From the NCBI RefSeq assembly GCF_000374145.1, contig NZ_KB893653.1, forward strand, positions 1,101,923 to 1,165,922: a stretch of 64,000 nt of DNA, given 5' to 3'. The notes below the pieces were generated by a model. The model ran no database searches. It saw only the letters and a list, made by a program, of their open reading frames with translations, and was not told the origin of the DNA. The position numbers and the translations under genes are program-made. The stretch comes from Neomegalonema perideroedes DSM 15528. GTDB lineage: Bacteria; Pseudomonadota; Alphaproteobacteria; Rhodobacterales; Rhodobacteraceae. Shown piece after piece: positions 34,160 through 43,155 of the stretch (positions within the stretch are counted from its first letter, which is position 1; every line of letters starts with the position of its first letter).

Positions 34160-34783
34160 ATGCATCGGACGAAAAGCAAGGCTTTGAAATTCCTGCGGGC
34201 CGCGATCTTATCGGGTGCGGCTGTCCTGACCTCCTCCGCTCTGGAGAGCGGGGCGGCGAGGGCGCAAGAGGCCGGGGCGGGCCTCATCCAGCGTCAGGCG
34301 GCGTTCGAAGAGGTTTTGGGGCGGATCGAAGCCGCCCTGACCTGGGCGCCCGTGGCTCCGAACGTCAAAGCCTTCGACGCATGGCTGAAGCAAGATCCCG
34401 CGCGGCGAGAAGCCTATGAATTCGGGATCTCGCGCAATAGCGGCTTCCGCATTCTGCATGTCTCGTCTTGGAATCAAGGTTTTCGCTATATGACCGAGCC
34501 TTACATGACTGGAGATCTGACATCCGGCTCCCCCGGCGGCGGCGGTTTTTATCTGGGCGGCAGCTTGTGGCTGGTCGGCACGCGGGATCCCGCAGACGCA
34601 GCTTGTCTGGAGAATAAACCAGACCCAGAAAGAAAGAATCCAGATGGAACGGGAAGGGTCGTGCCGGGGGGCGTCAAGCATTACTATTATTTCTACGGCC
34701 CGGATGGCGTGAAGCCTGCGAGCGGCAACGGCTGCACAGTGGAGGGTCCGGTCTACGCCCGGGCGCGCCTCTTCAAGCCGTGA
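34160..34783 (+). CDS. Secreted protein of unknown function, paralogue 2
   Basis: 207 residues, a tandem duplicate of the preceding gene with the same layout: signal peptide ending near ARAQE, AGLIQRQAAFEEVLGRIEAA, and the Gly/Tyr-rich C-terminal domain. It lacks the extra EEVLGRV unit of copy 1 and carries a small insertion (PERKNPDGTG) before the conserved end. Both cysteines are kept. The copies are spaced by 103 bp and probably cotranscribed. The ATG at 34160 is preceded by GGGAGAGG. Confidence 0.75.
   Translation: MHRTKSKALKFLRAAILSGAAVLTSSALESGAARAQEAGAGLIQRQAAFEEVLGRIEAALTWAPVAPNVKAFDAWLKQDPARREAYEFGISRNSGFRILHVSSWNQGFRYMTEPYMTGDLTSGSPGGGGFYLGGSLWLVGTRDPADAACLENKPDPERKNPDGTGRVVPGGVKHYYYFYGPDGVKPASGNGCTVEGPVYARARLFKP
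34650..34735 (+). repeat. 86-bp exact repeat, copy 2
   Basis: Second copy of the sequence at 33923-34008. It encodes the conserved GRVVPGGVKHYYYFYGPDGV segment and what follows it. Confidence 0.9.
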
Positions 34784-34876
34784 CCGGGCCGCGCCGCCGC
34801 TTCGGCTTCGCGTCGTGAACGCGCGACCATAAAAGAAGTTGGAGCTTTTGAACGATCCCGCAGGATCGGAAAACGC

Positions 34877-35815
34877 TCAATATCCCCGGCCCCGGTCCAC
34901 GAGATGCAGCGGCCGCTCGCCCCGCGCGAGGCGCCGCATCTGCGCGGCGACCACCTGAGCGGCGGTCTCGGGGCGGGTGGCGCTGGCCACATGGGGCGTG
35001 ACGAGAATCCTCGGATGACGCCAGAAGGGATGTCCGGGCGGCAGGGGTTCGACCGCGAAGACGTCCAGCGTCGCGCCGCCGAGCGCGCCCGACTCCAGCG
35101 CCGCTAAAAGCGCCTCCTCCTCAAGGATCGGGCCGCGCGCCGCATTGACGATCTGCGCCCCACGCGGAAGCAGCGCCAGAGTCCGGGCGTTCAGCAATCC
35201 CCGCGTTTCAGGGGTCAGCGGCAGCAGGACCATGAGGATCTCGGAGCTTTTCAGAATCTCCTCCAGCCCCTCCGGGCCGGAGAGCGCCCGGATCTCCGCC
35301 CCGATCCCCGGTTTCGGCGAGCGGCTCCAGCCCGAGACGGGAAACCCGACTCCCGCCAGCGCCCGCGCGACCGCCGCGCCGAGTTCTCCGAGCCCCAGCA
35401 CCCCCACGGGCCGCCCGCTCGCCAGAGGCGGCGCCTGAGGCGCCCAAAGCTCCCGCGCCTGAGCCTCGCGGAAACGCTCCGTCTCCAGATGGATCCGCAG
35501 CCCATGGCCGAGCATATATTCGACCATCCCCCGCTCCAGCCCCGGCTCGACCATCCGCGCGAGGGGAACGCCCGCCGGAAGCCGCCCTTCGCCGAGGATG
35601 CGCTCCACCCCCGCCCAAAGCGATTGAATGAAGCGCAGATTCCGATAAGGCGCGACATCGCGCAAAGGGCCGCTCGGCGCGTAAAGAAGCGCCTCCACCG
35701 AGGCCGGATCGGCCTGTCCGGGCTCCATGATCAGATCCATCTGCGGATCCGCCGCGCGCAAGGCGCCTTCCCAGAGGGCTTTCTCCTCAGGATCTCCGGC
35801 GTAAAGAACGCGCAT
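34877..35815 (-). CDS. ghrA: D-2-hydroxyacid dehydrogenase, glyoxylate/hydroxypyruvate reductase A type
   Basis: 312 residues, matching GhrA length. It reduces glyoxylate and hydroxypyruvate with NAD(P)H. The NAD-binding motif is VGVLGLGELGAAVARAL (GxGxxG). The catalytic Arg lies in IVNAARGPILEEEAL, and the Glu and His of the catalytic triad in DVFAVEPLPPGHPFW and LVTPHVASAT. The N-terminal half resembles GhrA (LRFIQSLWAGVERIL). The start MRVLYAG has GGGGAG eight bases upstream. Monocistronic; divergent from the next gene. Confidence 0.9.
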   Translation of the reverse strand: MRVLYAGDPEEKALWEGALRAADPQMDLIMEPGQADPASVEALLYAPSGPLRDVAPYRNLRFIQSLWAGVERILGEGRLPAGVPLARMVEPGLERGMVEYMLGHGLRIHLETERFREAQARELWAPQAPPLASGRPVGVLGLGELGAAVARALAGVGFPVSGWSRSPKPGIGAEIRALSGPEGLEEILKSSEILMVLLPLTPETRGLLNARTLALLPRGAQIVNAARGPILEEEALLAALESGALGGATLDVFAVEPLPPGHPFWRHPRILVTPHVASATRPETAAQVVAAQMRRLARGERPLHLVDRGRGY

Positions 35816-36011
35816 CGGCGTCTCCCCTGATGGCCCTCGCCGCAAGAACCTCCGAAGACGATTGGCGAAGATGGGCCGCTTGAGTAGCATGGAGCCGGAG
35901 CGCCGGGATTTCCTTCAGGCGTTTCGGCCGATCTGGCTGCGGCTCCCGACGGGAAACCCTGCGCGGGTTTTCGGAGGGAGAGGGCGGGGCGTGCATAACA
36001 TGGAGCATTCG

Positions 36012-37274
36012 ATGAATCGAGCGACAGCGACGGCCTTCGCGCTGGTCTTGGCGGCGAGCGCCTCAGGCGCCGGCGCGCAGACCGTCCTTTGGGGAGGCGG
36101 CTCCTCCGCGTCCGGAGCGCCCGCTTCGGGCTCGCCGCCGATCTACAACCCCTCCGCGCCTGCGGCGTCTCCCGGCTTCGGCTCCGCTGCGCCCGGAGTC
36201 ATGACCGGAACGGTTCAGGGCTTCCCGGCTTCGCCGCCCCCCTCCGGCGTCCAGCCGATTCCGAGCGCGCCGCCCCCTTCCTCGATGGGCTCCGGCGGTC
36301 AGCCGGGTTTCGGCGGCGCCGGACATGGCGGCTTCGGGCGCTGGTCCTCTTCGGAATCCGAGCCGACTTACTCCCCTTGGCGCGGCGACGAAGCCGAGCG
36401 CGCCCGCGAATTGGTGGAGCAGCTGAATCGTCTGGTGCGCGCCGCCGAGCGCCAGCGCGCCGCCGATCCCGATTTCCTGCGCGATCTGCGCCGCGTGATC
36501 GAGCGCTACGACGACCGCGACGACCGCCGCCCTGACGGGCGTCCGGGCCTGCGCCCCACGCCGCGCCCCGAGGTGACGGTGGTTCAGCCGCCGCGTCCGC
36601 CTGTGGTGGTCGCTCCCGTCGCTCCGGCGCGGGTCTTCATGAGCGATGCGTTCGCCGACGGCGATTATACGCGCGGCACGGTCTGGACGGCGCGTCAGGG
36701 GCAATGGGGCGTGGATCCGGCCAATGGTCTGCGCTCGCTGCGCCCGACCGCCCCGCCGACGGTCACGCGCCGTCAGGTTTCGCCGCAGGAGCTGCTTCAG
36801 GCGCTGCTGGTGGGGCCGCAATCGCTCGGCCTCGGCCCGCAGGAGGCGCCGCCCAACGCCGCGCTCATCGAATACGCTCAGCCCATCGGCAACGCCTTCA
36901 CGCTCAAGACCCGCATCACGGATCTCGGCGGCGACGGCGCGGCGCATCTGATCATGCATCAGGGCGGCTCGAACTGGAACGGCTATCGGCTGGAGCTGCG
37001 CGGCGGCCCCGAAGGACGCGCCGTGCTGACGCGCCGGGGCGCTTCGGGCTACACCGATCTCGCCAATGCGCCGCTGCGCCGCTTCGCGGCCAACGTCCCG
37101 CATGACGTGGAGTGGGTCCGCGCCGCCAACGGCGCCATGAGCGTGCGCGTGGACGGCGAATTGCTGTTCAGCGTTTCGGACGTGGCCTTCCGCGACGATT
37201 GGCGCGGCTTCGCCTTCTTCAACGCGGGGGGCGATTACGCGATGCGCTCCATCTCCATCGAAGAGACCCGCTGA
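36012..37274 (+). CDS. Exported protein with Pro/Gly-rich region and C-terminal LamG/DUF1080-like domain
   Basis: 420 residues, function not recognised. Signal peptide MNRATATAFALVLAASASGA (cut near GAQT). Residues about 25-115 are Ser/Gly/Pro-rich. A helical segment follows (AERARELVEQLNRLVRAAER) and a Pro/Val linker. The C-terminal 200 residues have the strand pattern of concanavalin-like jelly-roll domains: FADGDYTRGTVWTARQGQWG, then WNGYRLELRGGPEGRAVL and a closing WRGFAFFNAGGDYAMRSISI. Such domains often bind polysaccharide. The start at 36012 follows GGAG by six bases; ATG at 36000 is also in frame. Confidence 0.7.
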   Translation: MNRATATAFALVLAASASGAGAQTVLWGGGSSASGAPASGSPPIYNPSAPAASPGFGSAAPGVMTGTVQGFPASPPPSGVQPIPSAPPPSSMGSGGQPGFGGAGHGGFGRWSSSESEPTYSPWRGDEAERARELVEQLNRLVRAAERQRAADPDFLRDLRRVIERYDDRDDRRPDGRPGLRPTPRPEVTVVQPPRPPVVVAPVAPARVFMSDAFADGDYTRGTVWTARQGQWGVDPANGLRSLRPTAPPTVTRRQVSPQELLQALLVGPQSLGLGPQEAPPNAALIEYAQPIGNAFTLKTRITDLGGDGAAHLIMHQGGSNWNGYRLELRGGPEGRAVLTRRGASGYTDLANAPLRRFAANVPHDVEWVRAANGAMSVRVDGELLFSVSDVAFRDDWRGFAFFNAGGDYAMRSISIEETR

Positions 37275-37285
37275 AGACTGAACCA

Positions 37286-37313
37286 GCGCCGCCCGGAAAG
37301 CTTCGGGCGGCGC
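37286..37313. terminator. Hairpin between convergent genes
   Basis: GCGCCGCCCG, loop GAAAGCTT, CGGGCGGCGC: a perfect 10-bp stem in the 47-bp gap between two convergent stops. It is followed by CCTCCTCTC rather than a clean U-run, so bidirectional termination is likely but not certain. Confidence 0.6.
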
Positions 37314-37321
37314 GCCTCCTC

Positions 37322-38134
37322 TCAGGCCATGCGGCTGAGGATCTCGCCCGCCAGAGGCTCGGGCGCGGCCACCAGATTGGGCCGCACCGGAGAAGGCTGA
37401 TTATAGACGCCTTCCTTCCCGTCGAAGCCGACCACCCGCACGCCCGCTTCGGCGGCGAAGATCTCCGCCGCCGCCAGATCCCATTCATGGAAGGGATTGA
37501 CGATCATCGCGGCGTCGAAACGTCCGGTCCCGACCATGCAGACCCGCAGCGCCAGAGAGCCGACGTAGACGGGCTTGGCGTTCAGCTTCTTGCCGTCGCG
37601 CCAGAGCCGCCAATCCGTCATGGCGTTGTTGCCGACGAAGCGCACGGAGGAGAGATCCGGGGCGAAATCCGGCCCGGCGGCCCGCCGGACCCGCGCCCCG
37701 TTGAGGAAGGCCCCGCCGCCGAGCCGGGCGGCGTAGAACTCCCCGCGCGCCGGAGCCCCCACCGCGCCCAGCACCACGCGCCCATCCTCGACCAAGGCCG
37801 CGCAGACTCCGAAATCCTTATGCGCCGAGATGTAGTTGCGCGTTCCGTCGATGGGATCGACGATCCAGACCCGCCGCGCCTTGAGCCGGCTTTGCGGATC
37901 GTCGCTCTCCTCGGACATCCAGCCGTAATCCGGACGCGCGCCGCGCAGGCGCTCGCGCAAGGCGGCGTCGGCGGCGAAATCGCCCTCCGAGACCGGGCTG
38001 CCGCCCTTGTCCCAGACCTGCGGCTGACGCCCGAAATGGCGCATGGCGGCCTCGCTCGCCGCCTCGACGGCTTCGGTCAGCAGAGCGAAATCCGCGTCGA
38101 GATCTTCTTGGCCCTGCGGATCAAACGGCGACAT
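37322..38134 (-). CDS. Inositol-monophosphatase-family phosphatase, CysQ-like
   Basis: 270 residues, Mg2+-dependent and Li+-sensitive phosphatase fold. The metal-binding motif VWIVDPIDGTRNYI and the second motif HEWDLAAAEIFAAEAG are complete, and the first Glu lies in GWMSEESDD. Members hydrolyse 3'-phosphoadenosine 5'-phosphate (CysQ) or inositol phosphate; sequence alone does not settle which. It overlaps pmbA by 14 bp, so the two are coupled. Confidence 0.88.
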   Translation of the reverse strand: MSPFDPQGQEDLDADFALLTEAVEAASEAAMRHFGRQPQVWDKGGSPVSEGDFAADAALRERLRGARPDYGWMSEESDDPQSRLKARRVWIVDPIDGTRNYISAHKDFGVCAALVEDGRVVLGAVGAPARGEFYAARLGGGAFLNGARVRRAAGPDFAPDLSSVRFVGNNAMTDWRLWRDGKKLNAKPVYVGSLALRVCMVGTGRFDAAMIVNPFHEWDLAAAEIFAAEAGVRVVGFDGKEGVYNQPSPVRPNLVAAPEPLAGEILSRMA

Positions 38135-39446
38135 GGCAGCCCTCCACGCGGATGGTGGGGGCGTCGATGCGCCGGTCTCCGCGCAGATCGTTCGCCAGCG
38201 TGAGGTTCATGAACATCTCCGGCAGAGCGCCCGCCACGGTGGCCTCGTCCACCGGATAGGCGATTTCGCCGTCCTCGATCCAAAAGCCCGCGGCCCCGCG
38301 GCTATAGGCGCCGGTGGTGGGATTGACGCTCGCGCCGAGGAATTCGGTCACGAGGAAGCCCGACTTCACGTCGCGGATCAGCGCCTCCGGCGAGAGGCTC
38401 CCCGGCGCCATCCGGACGTTGGAGGGGCCGGGCGAAGGCGTGGAGCCCGCGCCGCCCCAAGCGCAGGCGTTGCTCTCCGTCTCCAGCCGCCGGGCGGTCT
38501 GGGAATCGAGGAGCCAAGTCTTGAGGATTCCGTCTTCGACCAGCTTGCGCGGCGCGGTGCGTCGGCCTTCGCCGTCGGCCAGCCGCGAGCCGAGGCCGCG
38601 CTTGAGCCAAGGATCGTCCTCGATCTCGATTCCGGCGCAGAAGACGCGCTCGCCGAGCTTCTCGCGCAGGAAGCTGGAGCCCCGCGCCACGGATTCCCCG
38701 TTGATGGCGTTGAGCAGGTGGGCCAGCAGCGAAGACGAGACCCGCCGCTCGAAGATCACCGGCGCGGGGCCTCCGGGGGGCTTGCGCGCGCCGACCCGCC
38801 GCGCGGCGCGTTCTCCGGCGCTGCGGGCGATCGCCTCCGGAGCGCGCAGATCCGAGCGCCAGCGCTTATGGTCGAAGTCGTAATCGCCCTTCATGCCGAG
38901 CCCTTCGCCCGCGATGGCCTGACAGCTCAGCCAAAAGGAGCTGTCGCGGCGGGCGCTTTCATAGCCGTCGCTGAAGGCGGAGGCTTGGCTCCCGACGGCC
39001 CAACCCGCCGAAGAGCCCTCGCCGTTGGTCACGCCCGGAACCGCGCGCATGACCTGATCCATCTCCTCGGCGGCGCGGCGATATTCGGCGGCCGGGCCGG
39101 GATCGGCGGAGTCGAAGAGTTCGAGATCAGGGCCTTTGAGGGGCGTCTGGGTTTCGGCGAAGGCGCACCAAGGGTCTTCGGTGGCCTCTTTGGCCATGGC
39201 GACGGTCTTCTCCGCGAGATCCTCCATGGCTTGAGGGTCGAGGCTGGAGACGCTGGCGCAGGCTTGCCGCCGCCCGATCTGCACGCGCAGGCTCAGATCC
39301 AGAGTTTCGGCTCTTTCGATGGAGTCGAGACGGCCCATGCGGAAATTCGCTTCGAAATGGTCGCTGCGCGAGGCGGAGGCCGAGGCGGCCCCGGCTCCGG
39401 CGCGCAGGGCGAGGCGAATCAGCTGACGAGCGGTCTCGAGCGACAT
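38121..39446 (-). CDS. pmbA: TldD/PmbA-family metallopeptidase subunit (TldE)
   Basis: 441 residues. PmbA/TldE pairs with TldD to trim peptides and mature microcin-like modified peptides. Family hallmarks: early SIERAETLDLSLRVQIGRRQ, middle VIFERRVSSSLLAHLLNAIN, and the C-terminal GPSNVRMAPG and FLGASVNPTTGAYSRGAAGF. No tldD is nearby. Located upstream of the CysQ-like gene with a 14-bp overlap. Confidence 0.93.
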   Translation of the reverse strand: MSLETARQLIRLALRAGAGAASASASRSDHFEANFRMGRLDSIERAETLDLSLRVQIGRRQACASVSSLDPQAMEDLAEKTVAMAKEATEDPWCAFAETQTPLKGPDLELFDSADPGPAAEYRRAAEEMDQVMRAVPGVTNGEGSSAGWAVGSQASAFSDGYESARRDSSFWLSCQAIAGEGLGMKGDYDFDHKRWRSDLRAPEAIARSAGERAARRVGARKPPGGPAPVIFERRVSSSLLAHLLNAINGESVARGSSFLREKLGERVFCAGIEIEDDPWLKRGLGSRLADGEGRRTAPRKLVEDGILKTWLLDSQTARRLETESNACAWGGAGSTPSPGPSNVRMAPGSLSPEALIRDVKSGFLVTEFLGASVNPTTGAYSRGAAGFWIEDGEIAYPVDEATVAGALPEMFMNLTLANDLRGDRRIDAPTIRVEGCHVAV

Positions 39447-39543
39447 GCTTCTGTCTCCTTGAAGAGCCGGGGGCGGGAGGTCAGGGCCTCACATGCGCTC
39501 TTCGGGCTCTGGAATCAAGCGCGCGAAGGCGGGAGGCGGCGGC

Positions 39544-41061
39544 TCATCGGGGCTGCGCCATGGCCTGCGCCAGATCCCCGGCCTCCTGCGGCGTGAAGAG
39601 CAGGCCGAGCTTGCTGCGCCGCCAAAGGACGTCCTCGGCGGTCATGGCCCATTCGCGGGCGATCATCCAGCGGAGCTCCGCCTCATGGAGATCCGCGCCG
39701 AAGCGCCGTCCGAGCCCCTCCGCCGCATAGATTCCCTCCAACATCTTATAGGCTTCGAGCCCGTAAAGCCGCATGAGCCGCGCCGCCAGCGCCTCGCCGA
39801 GGAAGGGTTTGGCGCGCGCCAGCTTCGCCGTCTCCTCCGCGAGGCCCTCGACCGGGAAATCTCCGCCGGGCAGATGGGACCATGCGGTCCATGGCCCGGC
39901 TTTGGAGCCTATGGCGCCGCCGATCTTCTCCAGAGCGTTCTCGGCGAGGCGGCGATAGGTGGTCAGCTTGCCGCCGAAGACGTCGAGCAAAGGCGCTTCT
40001 CCGGCGGGGGCTTCGAGATTCAGCACGTAATCGCGGGTGGCCTCTTGGGCCTTGCTCGCGCCGTCGTCATAGAGCGGACGCACGGCGGCGTAGCTCCAGA
40101 CGACGTCCTCCCGCCGGATGGGCTCGCGCAGATAGGCCCCGGCCATCTCGATGAGATAAGCCTCCTCCTCCGGCGTGATCTTCGCGCGGGCGGGATCTCC
40201 GGTGAAATCCTGATCGGTGGTGCCGAAGAGCGTGAACTCCCGCTCATAGGGGATGGCGAAGAGAATCCGTCCGTCGGGATTCTGAAAGAAGAAGGCGCGC
40301 TCTCCGGGGAAGCGCCGCCGCGTGACGATATGCGAGCCCTGCACCAGCCGCACATGACGCGCCTCGCGGCGGCCCAGAGCCTCGCGCAGCAGGATGTCGG
40401 CCCAAGGCCCCGCCGCATTGACGAGCATCCGCGCCCGCCGGATCAGCCTTTCGCCGCCGCGTTCGATCTCGATCCGCCAGAGCCCGCCCTCCGGGGAGTT
40501 TTCGCGCCGCGCCGCCGCGACCTTGGCCCGGACGAGGATCTCGGCGCCCTTATCGGCGGCGTCGCGGGCGTTGAGCAGGGTGAGGCGGGCGTCGTCGACC
40601 CAGCCGTCGGAATATTCATAGGCCCGCCCGAATTTCGGCTTGAGCGCCGCCCCGAGCGGATCGCTGCGCAGATCCAGCGCGCGGGTGGGCGGCAGGAGCT
40701 TGCGCCCGCCGAGATTGTCATAGAGGAAAAGCCCGGCGCGGATCATCCAGGCGGGTCGGGCGCCGCCTTTCTCCATGGGCAGCACGAAGCGCAAAGGCCG
40801 GATGAGGTTCGGCGCCATGGCCCAGAGGGTTTCGCGCTCCCTCAGAGCCTCGCGCACGAGCCGGAACTCATAATGCTCCAGATAGCGCAAGCCGCCGTGA
40901 ATCAGCTTGGTCGCGCCTGAGGAGGTTCCGGAAGCCAAATCCCCCATTTCGGCCAGCCCGACGCGATAGCCGCGCCCTGCGGCGTCGCGGGCGATTCCGC
41001 AGCCGTTGATTCCGCCGCCGACGACGAAAAGGTCGAGAGGGGGCTCCTGAGTCACGTTCAT
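39544..41061 (-). CDS. glpD: Aerobic glycerol-3-phosphate dehydrogenase
   Basis: 505 residues. A membrane-associated FAD enzyme oxidising glycerol 3-phosphate to dihydroxyacetone phosphate and feeding quinone. The N-terminal FAD motif is LFVVGGGINGCGIARDAAGR; the GlpD signature SGTSSGATKLIHGGLRYLEH is complete; the C-terminal accessory domain begins near LARAKPFLGEALAARLMRLY. No glp transport or regulator genes are adjacent. Confidence 0.96.
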   Translation of the reverse strand: MNVTQEPPLDLFVVGGGINGCGIARDAAGRGYRVGLAEMGDLASGTSSGATKLIHGGLRYLEHYEFRLVREALRERETLWAMAPNLIRPLRFVLPMEKGGARPAWMIRAGLFLYDNLGGRKLLPPTRALDLRSDPLGAALKPKFGRAYEYSDGWVDDARLTLLNARDAADKGAEILVRAKVAAARRENSPEGGLWRIEIERGGERLIRRARMLVNAAGPWADILLREALGRREARHVRLVQGSHIVTRRRFPGERAFFFQNPDGRILFAIPYEREFTLFGTTDQDFTGDPARAKITPEEEAYLIEMAGAYLREPIRREDVVWSYAAVRPLYDDGASKAQEATRDYVLNLEAPAGEAPLLDVFGGKLTTYRRLAENALEKIGGAIGSKAGPWTAWSHLPGGDFPVEGLAEETAKLARAKPFLGEALAARLMRLYGLEAYKMLEGIYAAEGLGRRFGADLHEAELRWMIAREWAMTAEDVLWRRSKLGLLFTPQEAGDLAQAMAQPR

Positions 41062-41502
41062 CCTCCTCTGCGGATCTCCGGAGGGAGATCCAAGCCCGAA
41101 AGCTCTTTCAAAATGAAGTCAATCGCGAGGGCCTGTCAAACCCGGCCCTGCGGCCCTGTCCTTTTCGGCGCCGGGTCCGGTTGGGGCGGCTTCGGGCCGC
41201 TTGCGCCGGGGCGGCGAAAGGCTTATTTCTGAGCCATGACCGCCTTGCGCCTCATTTCGTCGAATTCCGCCGTCCGGAGCTATCTCCGGCGCGGCTACGC
41301 CTATGCGCGTTTCGACGACCGGGCGCGCGTTCCATGGCGGTTCTTCGGGCCTTTCGCGGCTTCGGACCGACTTCCGGCCCCCTTCTGACGGTTCGCCAAC
41401 GAGCGCGAGCCGAAAAGTTGCAAGACTTTTCGAAAGTTTCGCGCGCTCTCCCAAAAGTCAGCCTCGGCGCTCTTGCGCCGCCCGTCTTTCAGGAACTCCT
41501 CC
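41062..41502 (+). promoter_or_regulatory. glpD-leuC divergent region with structured leuC leader
   Basis: 441 bp. At 41401-41448 GAGCGCG pairs with CGCGCTC around an inner perfect hairpin CGAAAAGT / ACTTTTCG (loop TGCAAG), about 55 bases before leuC. There is no U-run, so it is not a simple terminator; an attenuator, protein-binding or stability element is possible. A 50-codon frame (41236-41388) precedes it and is listed separately. Confidence 0.5.
41236..41388 (+). CDS. Possible small 50-residue protein upstream of leuC
   Basis: An ATG-started frame MTALRLISSNSAVRSYLRRG continuing through an aromatic/Arg-rich part (YAYARFDDRARVPWRFFGPF) to TGA. It has only a distant AAAGG. It has no run of leucine codons, so it is not a classical leu leader peptide. 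Codon-position GC looks gene-like, but support is weak. Confidence 0.3.
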   Translation: MTALRLISSNSAVRSYLRRGYAYARFDDRARVPWRFFGPFAASDRLPAPF

Positions 41503-42927
41503 ATGTCCGACACCCCCAAGGCCCAAGGCCCCCGCACGCTTTACGATAAGATTTGGGACGATCACGTCATCCACCAGCAGGAGGACGGCACCTGCCTGCT
41601 CTACATCGACCGCCATCTGGTCCATGAAGTGACCAGCCCGCAGGCCTTCGAGGGCCTGCGCGCCGCCGGACGCAAGGTGCGTCGCCCGGAGGCGACCCTC
41701 GCGGTGCCCGACCATAACGTCCCCACCGCCGACCGCCGTTTGGGCATCGCCGATCCGGAATCGCGGGTGCAGGTCGAGACCCTCCGCCAGAACGCCGCCG
41801 AATTCGGCGTCGAGATCTTCGACGTTCTGGATAAGCGTCAGGGCATCGTGCATGTGATCGGCCCTGAGCAGGGCTTCACCCAGCCCGGCATGACCATCGT
41901 CTGCGGCGACAGCCACACCGCCACCCATGGGGCTTTCGGCGCTTTGGCCCATGGCATCGGCACCTCCGAGGTGGAGCACGTCCTCGCCACCCAGACGCTG
42001 ATCCAGAAGAAATCCAAGAACATGCTCGTGCGCGTCGACGGGACGCTCGGCGCGGGCGTGACGGCGAAAGACGTCACCTTGTCCATCATCGGCCAGACCG
42101 GCACGGCGGGCGGCACCGGCCATGTCATCGAATACGCCGGCGAGGCCATCCGGAGCCTGTCGCTCGAAGGGCGCATGACGGTCTGCAACATGGCCATCGA
42201 GGGTGGCGCGCGGGCGGGCCTCGTGGCGCCGGACGAAAAGACCTTCGCTTATGTGGAGGGCCGCCGCATGGCCCCTCAGGGCGAGGCTTGGGAGCGCGCC
42301 GTGGCCTATTGGCGGACCCTCTTCACCGACGAGGGCGCCCATTACGACCGCACCGTGATCCTCGACGGCTCCGCCATCGCTCCGGTGGTGACTTGGGGCA
42401 CCAGCCCTGAGGACGTCCTGCCGATCACGGCCCTGGTGCCCAATCCCGAGGATTTCGAAGACGAGCATAAGCGCGCCGCCGCGCGCCGCTCGCTGGAATA
42501 TATGGGCCTGACGCCGGGCGTGCGTCTGGAGGACGTGGCCATCGACGCGGTCTTCATCGGCAGCTGCACCAACAGCCGCATCGAGGATCTGCGCGAGGTG
42601 GCGCGCATCGTCGGCGACCGCAAGATCAAGGCGGGCCTGCGGGCGATGATCGTTCCGGGCTCCGGCCTCGTGAGCGAGCAGGCCGAGCGCGAGGGCGTCG
42701 CCGACGTCCTGCGCGCGGCGGGCTTCGACTGGCGCGAGCCGGGCTGCTCCATGTGCCTCGCGATGAACGCCGACAAGCTCCAGCCGGGCGAGCGCTGCGC
42801 CTCGACCTCGAACCGCAATTTCGAGGGCCGTCAGGGCCGCGGCGGCCGCACCCATCTGATGAGCCCCGCCATGGCGGCGGCGGCGGCCCTGACCGGCCGC
42901 CTCACCGACGTGCGTCAGATCGCCTGA
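41503..42927 (+). CDS. leuC: 3-isopropylmalate dehydratase, large subunit
   Basis: 474 residues. With LeuD it isomerises 2- to 3-isopropylmalate in leucine synthesis. N-terminal [20 protein letters not shown] is canonical. The three [4Fe-4S] cysteines are in [19 protein letters not shown] and GCSMCLAMN, and the substrate-contact segment [20 protein letters not shown] is complete. AGGAAC lies upstream of the ATG. No leuD or leuB follows; the next genes are unrelated, after a good terminator. Confidence 0.98.
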   Translation: MSDTPKAQGPRTLYDKIWDDHVIHQQEDGTCLLYIDRHLVHEVTSPQAFEGLRAAGRKVRRPEATLAVPDHNVPTADRRLGIADPESRVQVETLRQNAAEFGVEIFDVLDKRQGIVHVIGPEQGFTQPGMTIVCGDSHTATHGAFGALAHGIGTSEVEHVLATQTLIQKKSKNMLVRVDGTLGAGVTAKDVTLSIIGQTGTAGGTGHVIEYAGEAIRSLSLEGRMTVCNMAIEGGARAGLVAPDEKTFAYVEGRRMAPQGEAWERAVAYWRTLFTDEGAHYDRTVILDGSAIAPVVTWGTSPEDVLPITALVPNPEDFEDEHKRAAARRSLEYMGLTPGVRLEDVAIDAVFIGSCTNSRIEDLREVARIVGDRKIKAGLRAMIVPGSGLVSEQAEREGVADVLRAAGFDWREPGCSMCLAMNADKLQPGERCASTSNRNFEGRQGRGGRTHLMSPAMAAAAALTGRLTDVRQIA

Positions 42928-42958
42928 CCCCGAGGCGGCCCCTTCCGAGCCTTCCCAG

Positions 42959-42987
42959 AACGCCGCGCCCTTGAAAGCGCGGCGTTT
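42959..42987 (+). terminator. Terminator of leuC
   Basis: AACGCCGCGC, loop CCTTGAAA, GCGCGGCGTT: a perfect 10-bp stem ending in TTT, 31 bp after the leuC stop. The short U-run leaves some doubt about strength. Confidence 0.7.
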
Positions 42988-43155
42988 GGCATGGCGCGCG
43001 GCGGAAATCCTATCCTTTAGCATTAAATGATTCGTAGGGTGCATTTTTTAGTCGACGTGCTTTAATTTCGCAGCTTGTAAGACATATCCTGATCGGACAT
43101 CTCAACCGCCGCGAACCCAAATGGGGAGGGGGCGCGGCCTCTCGGGGGCACACCC

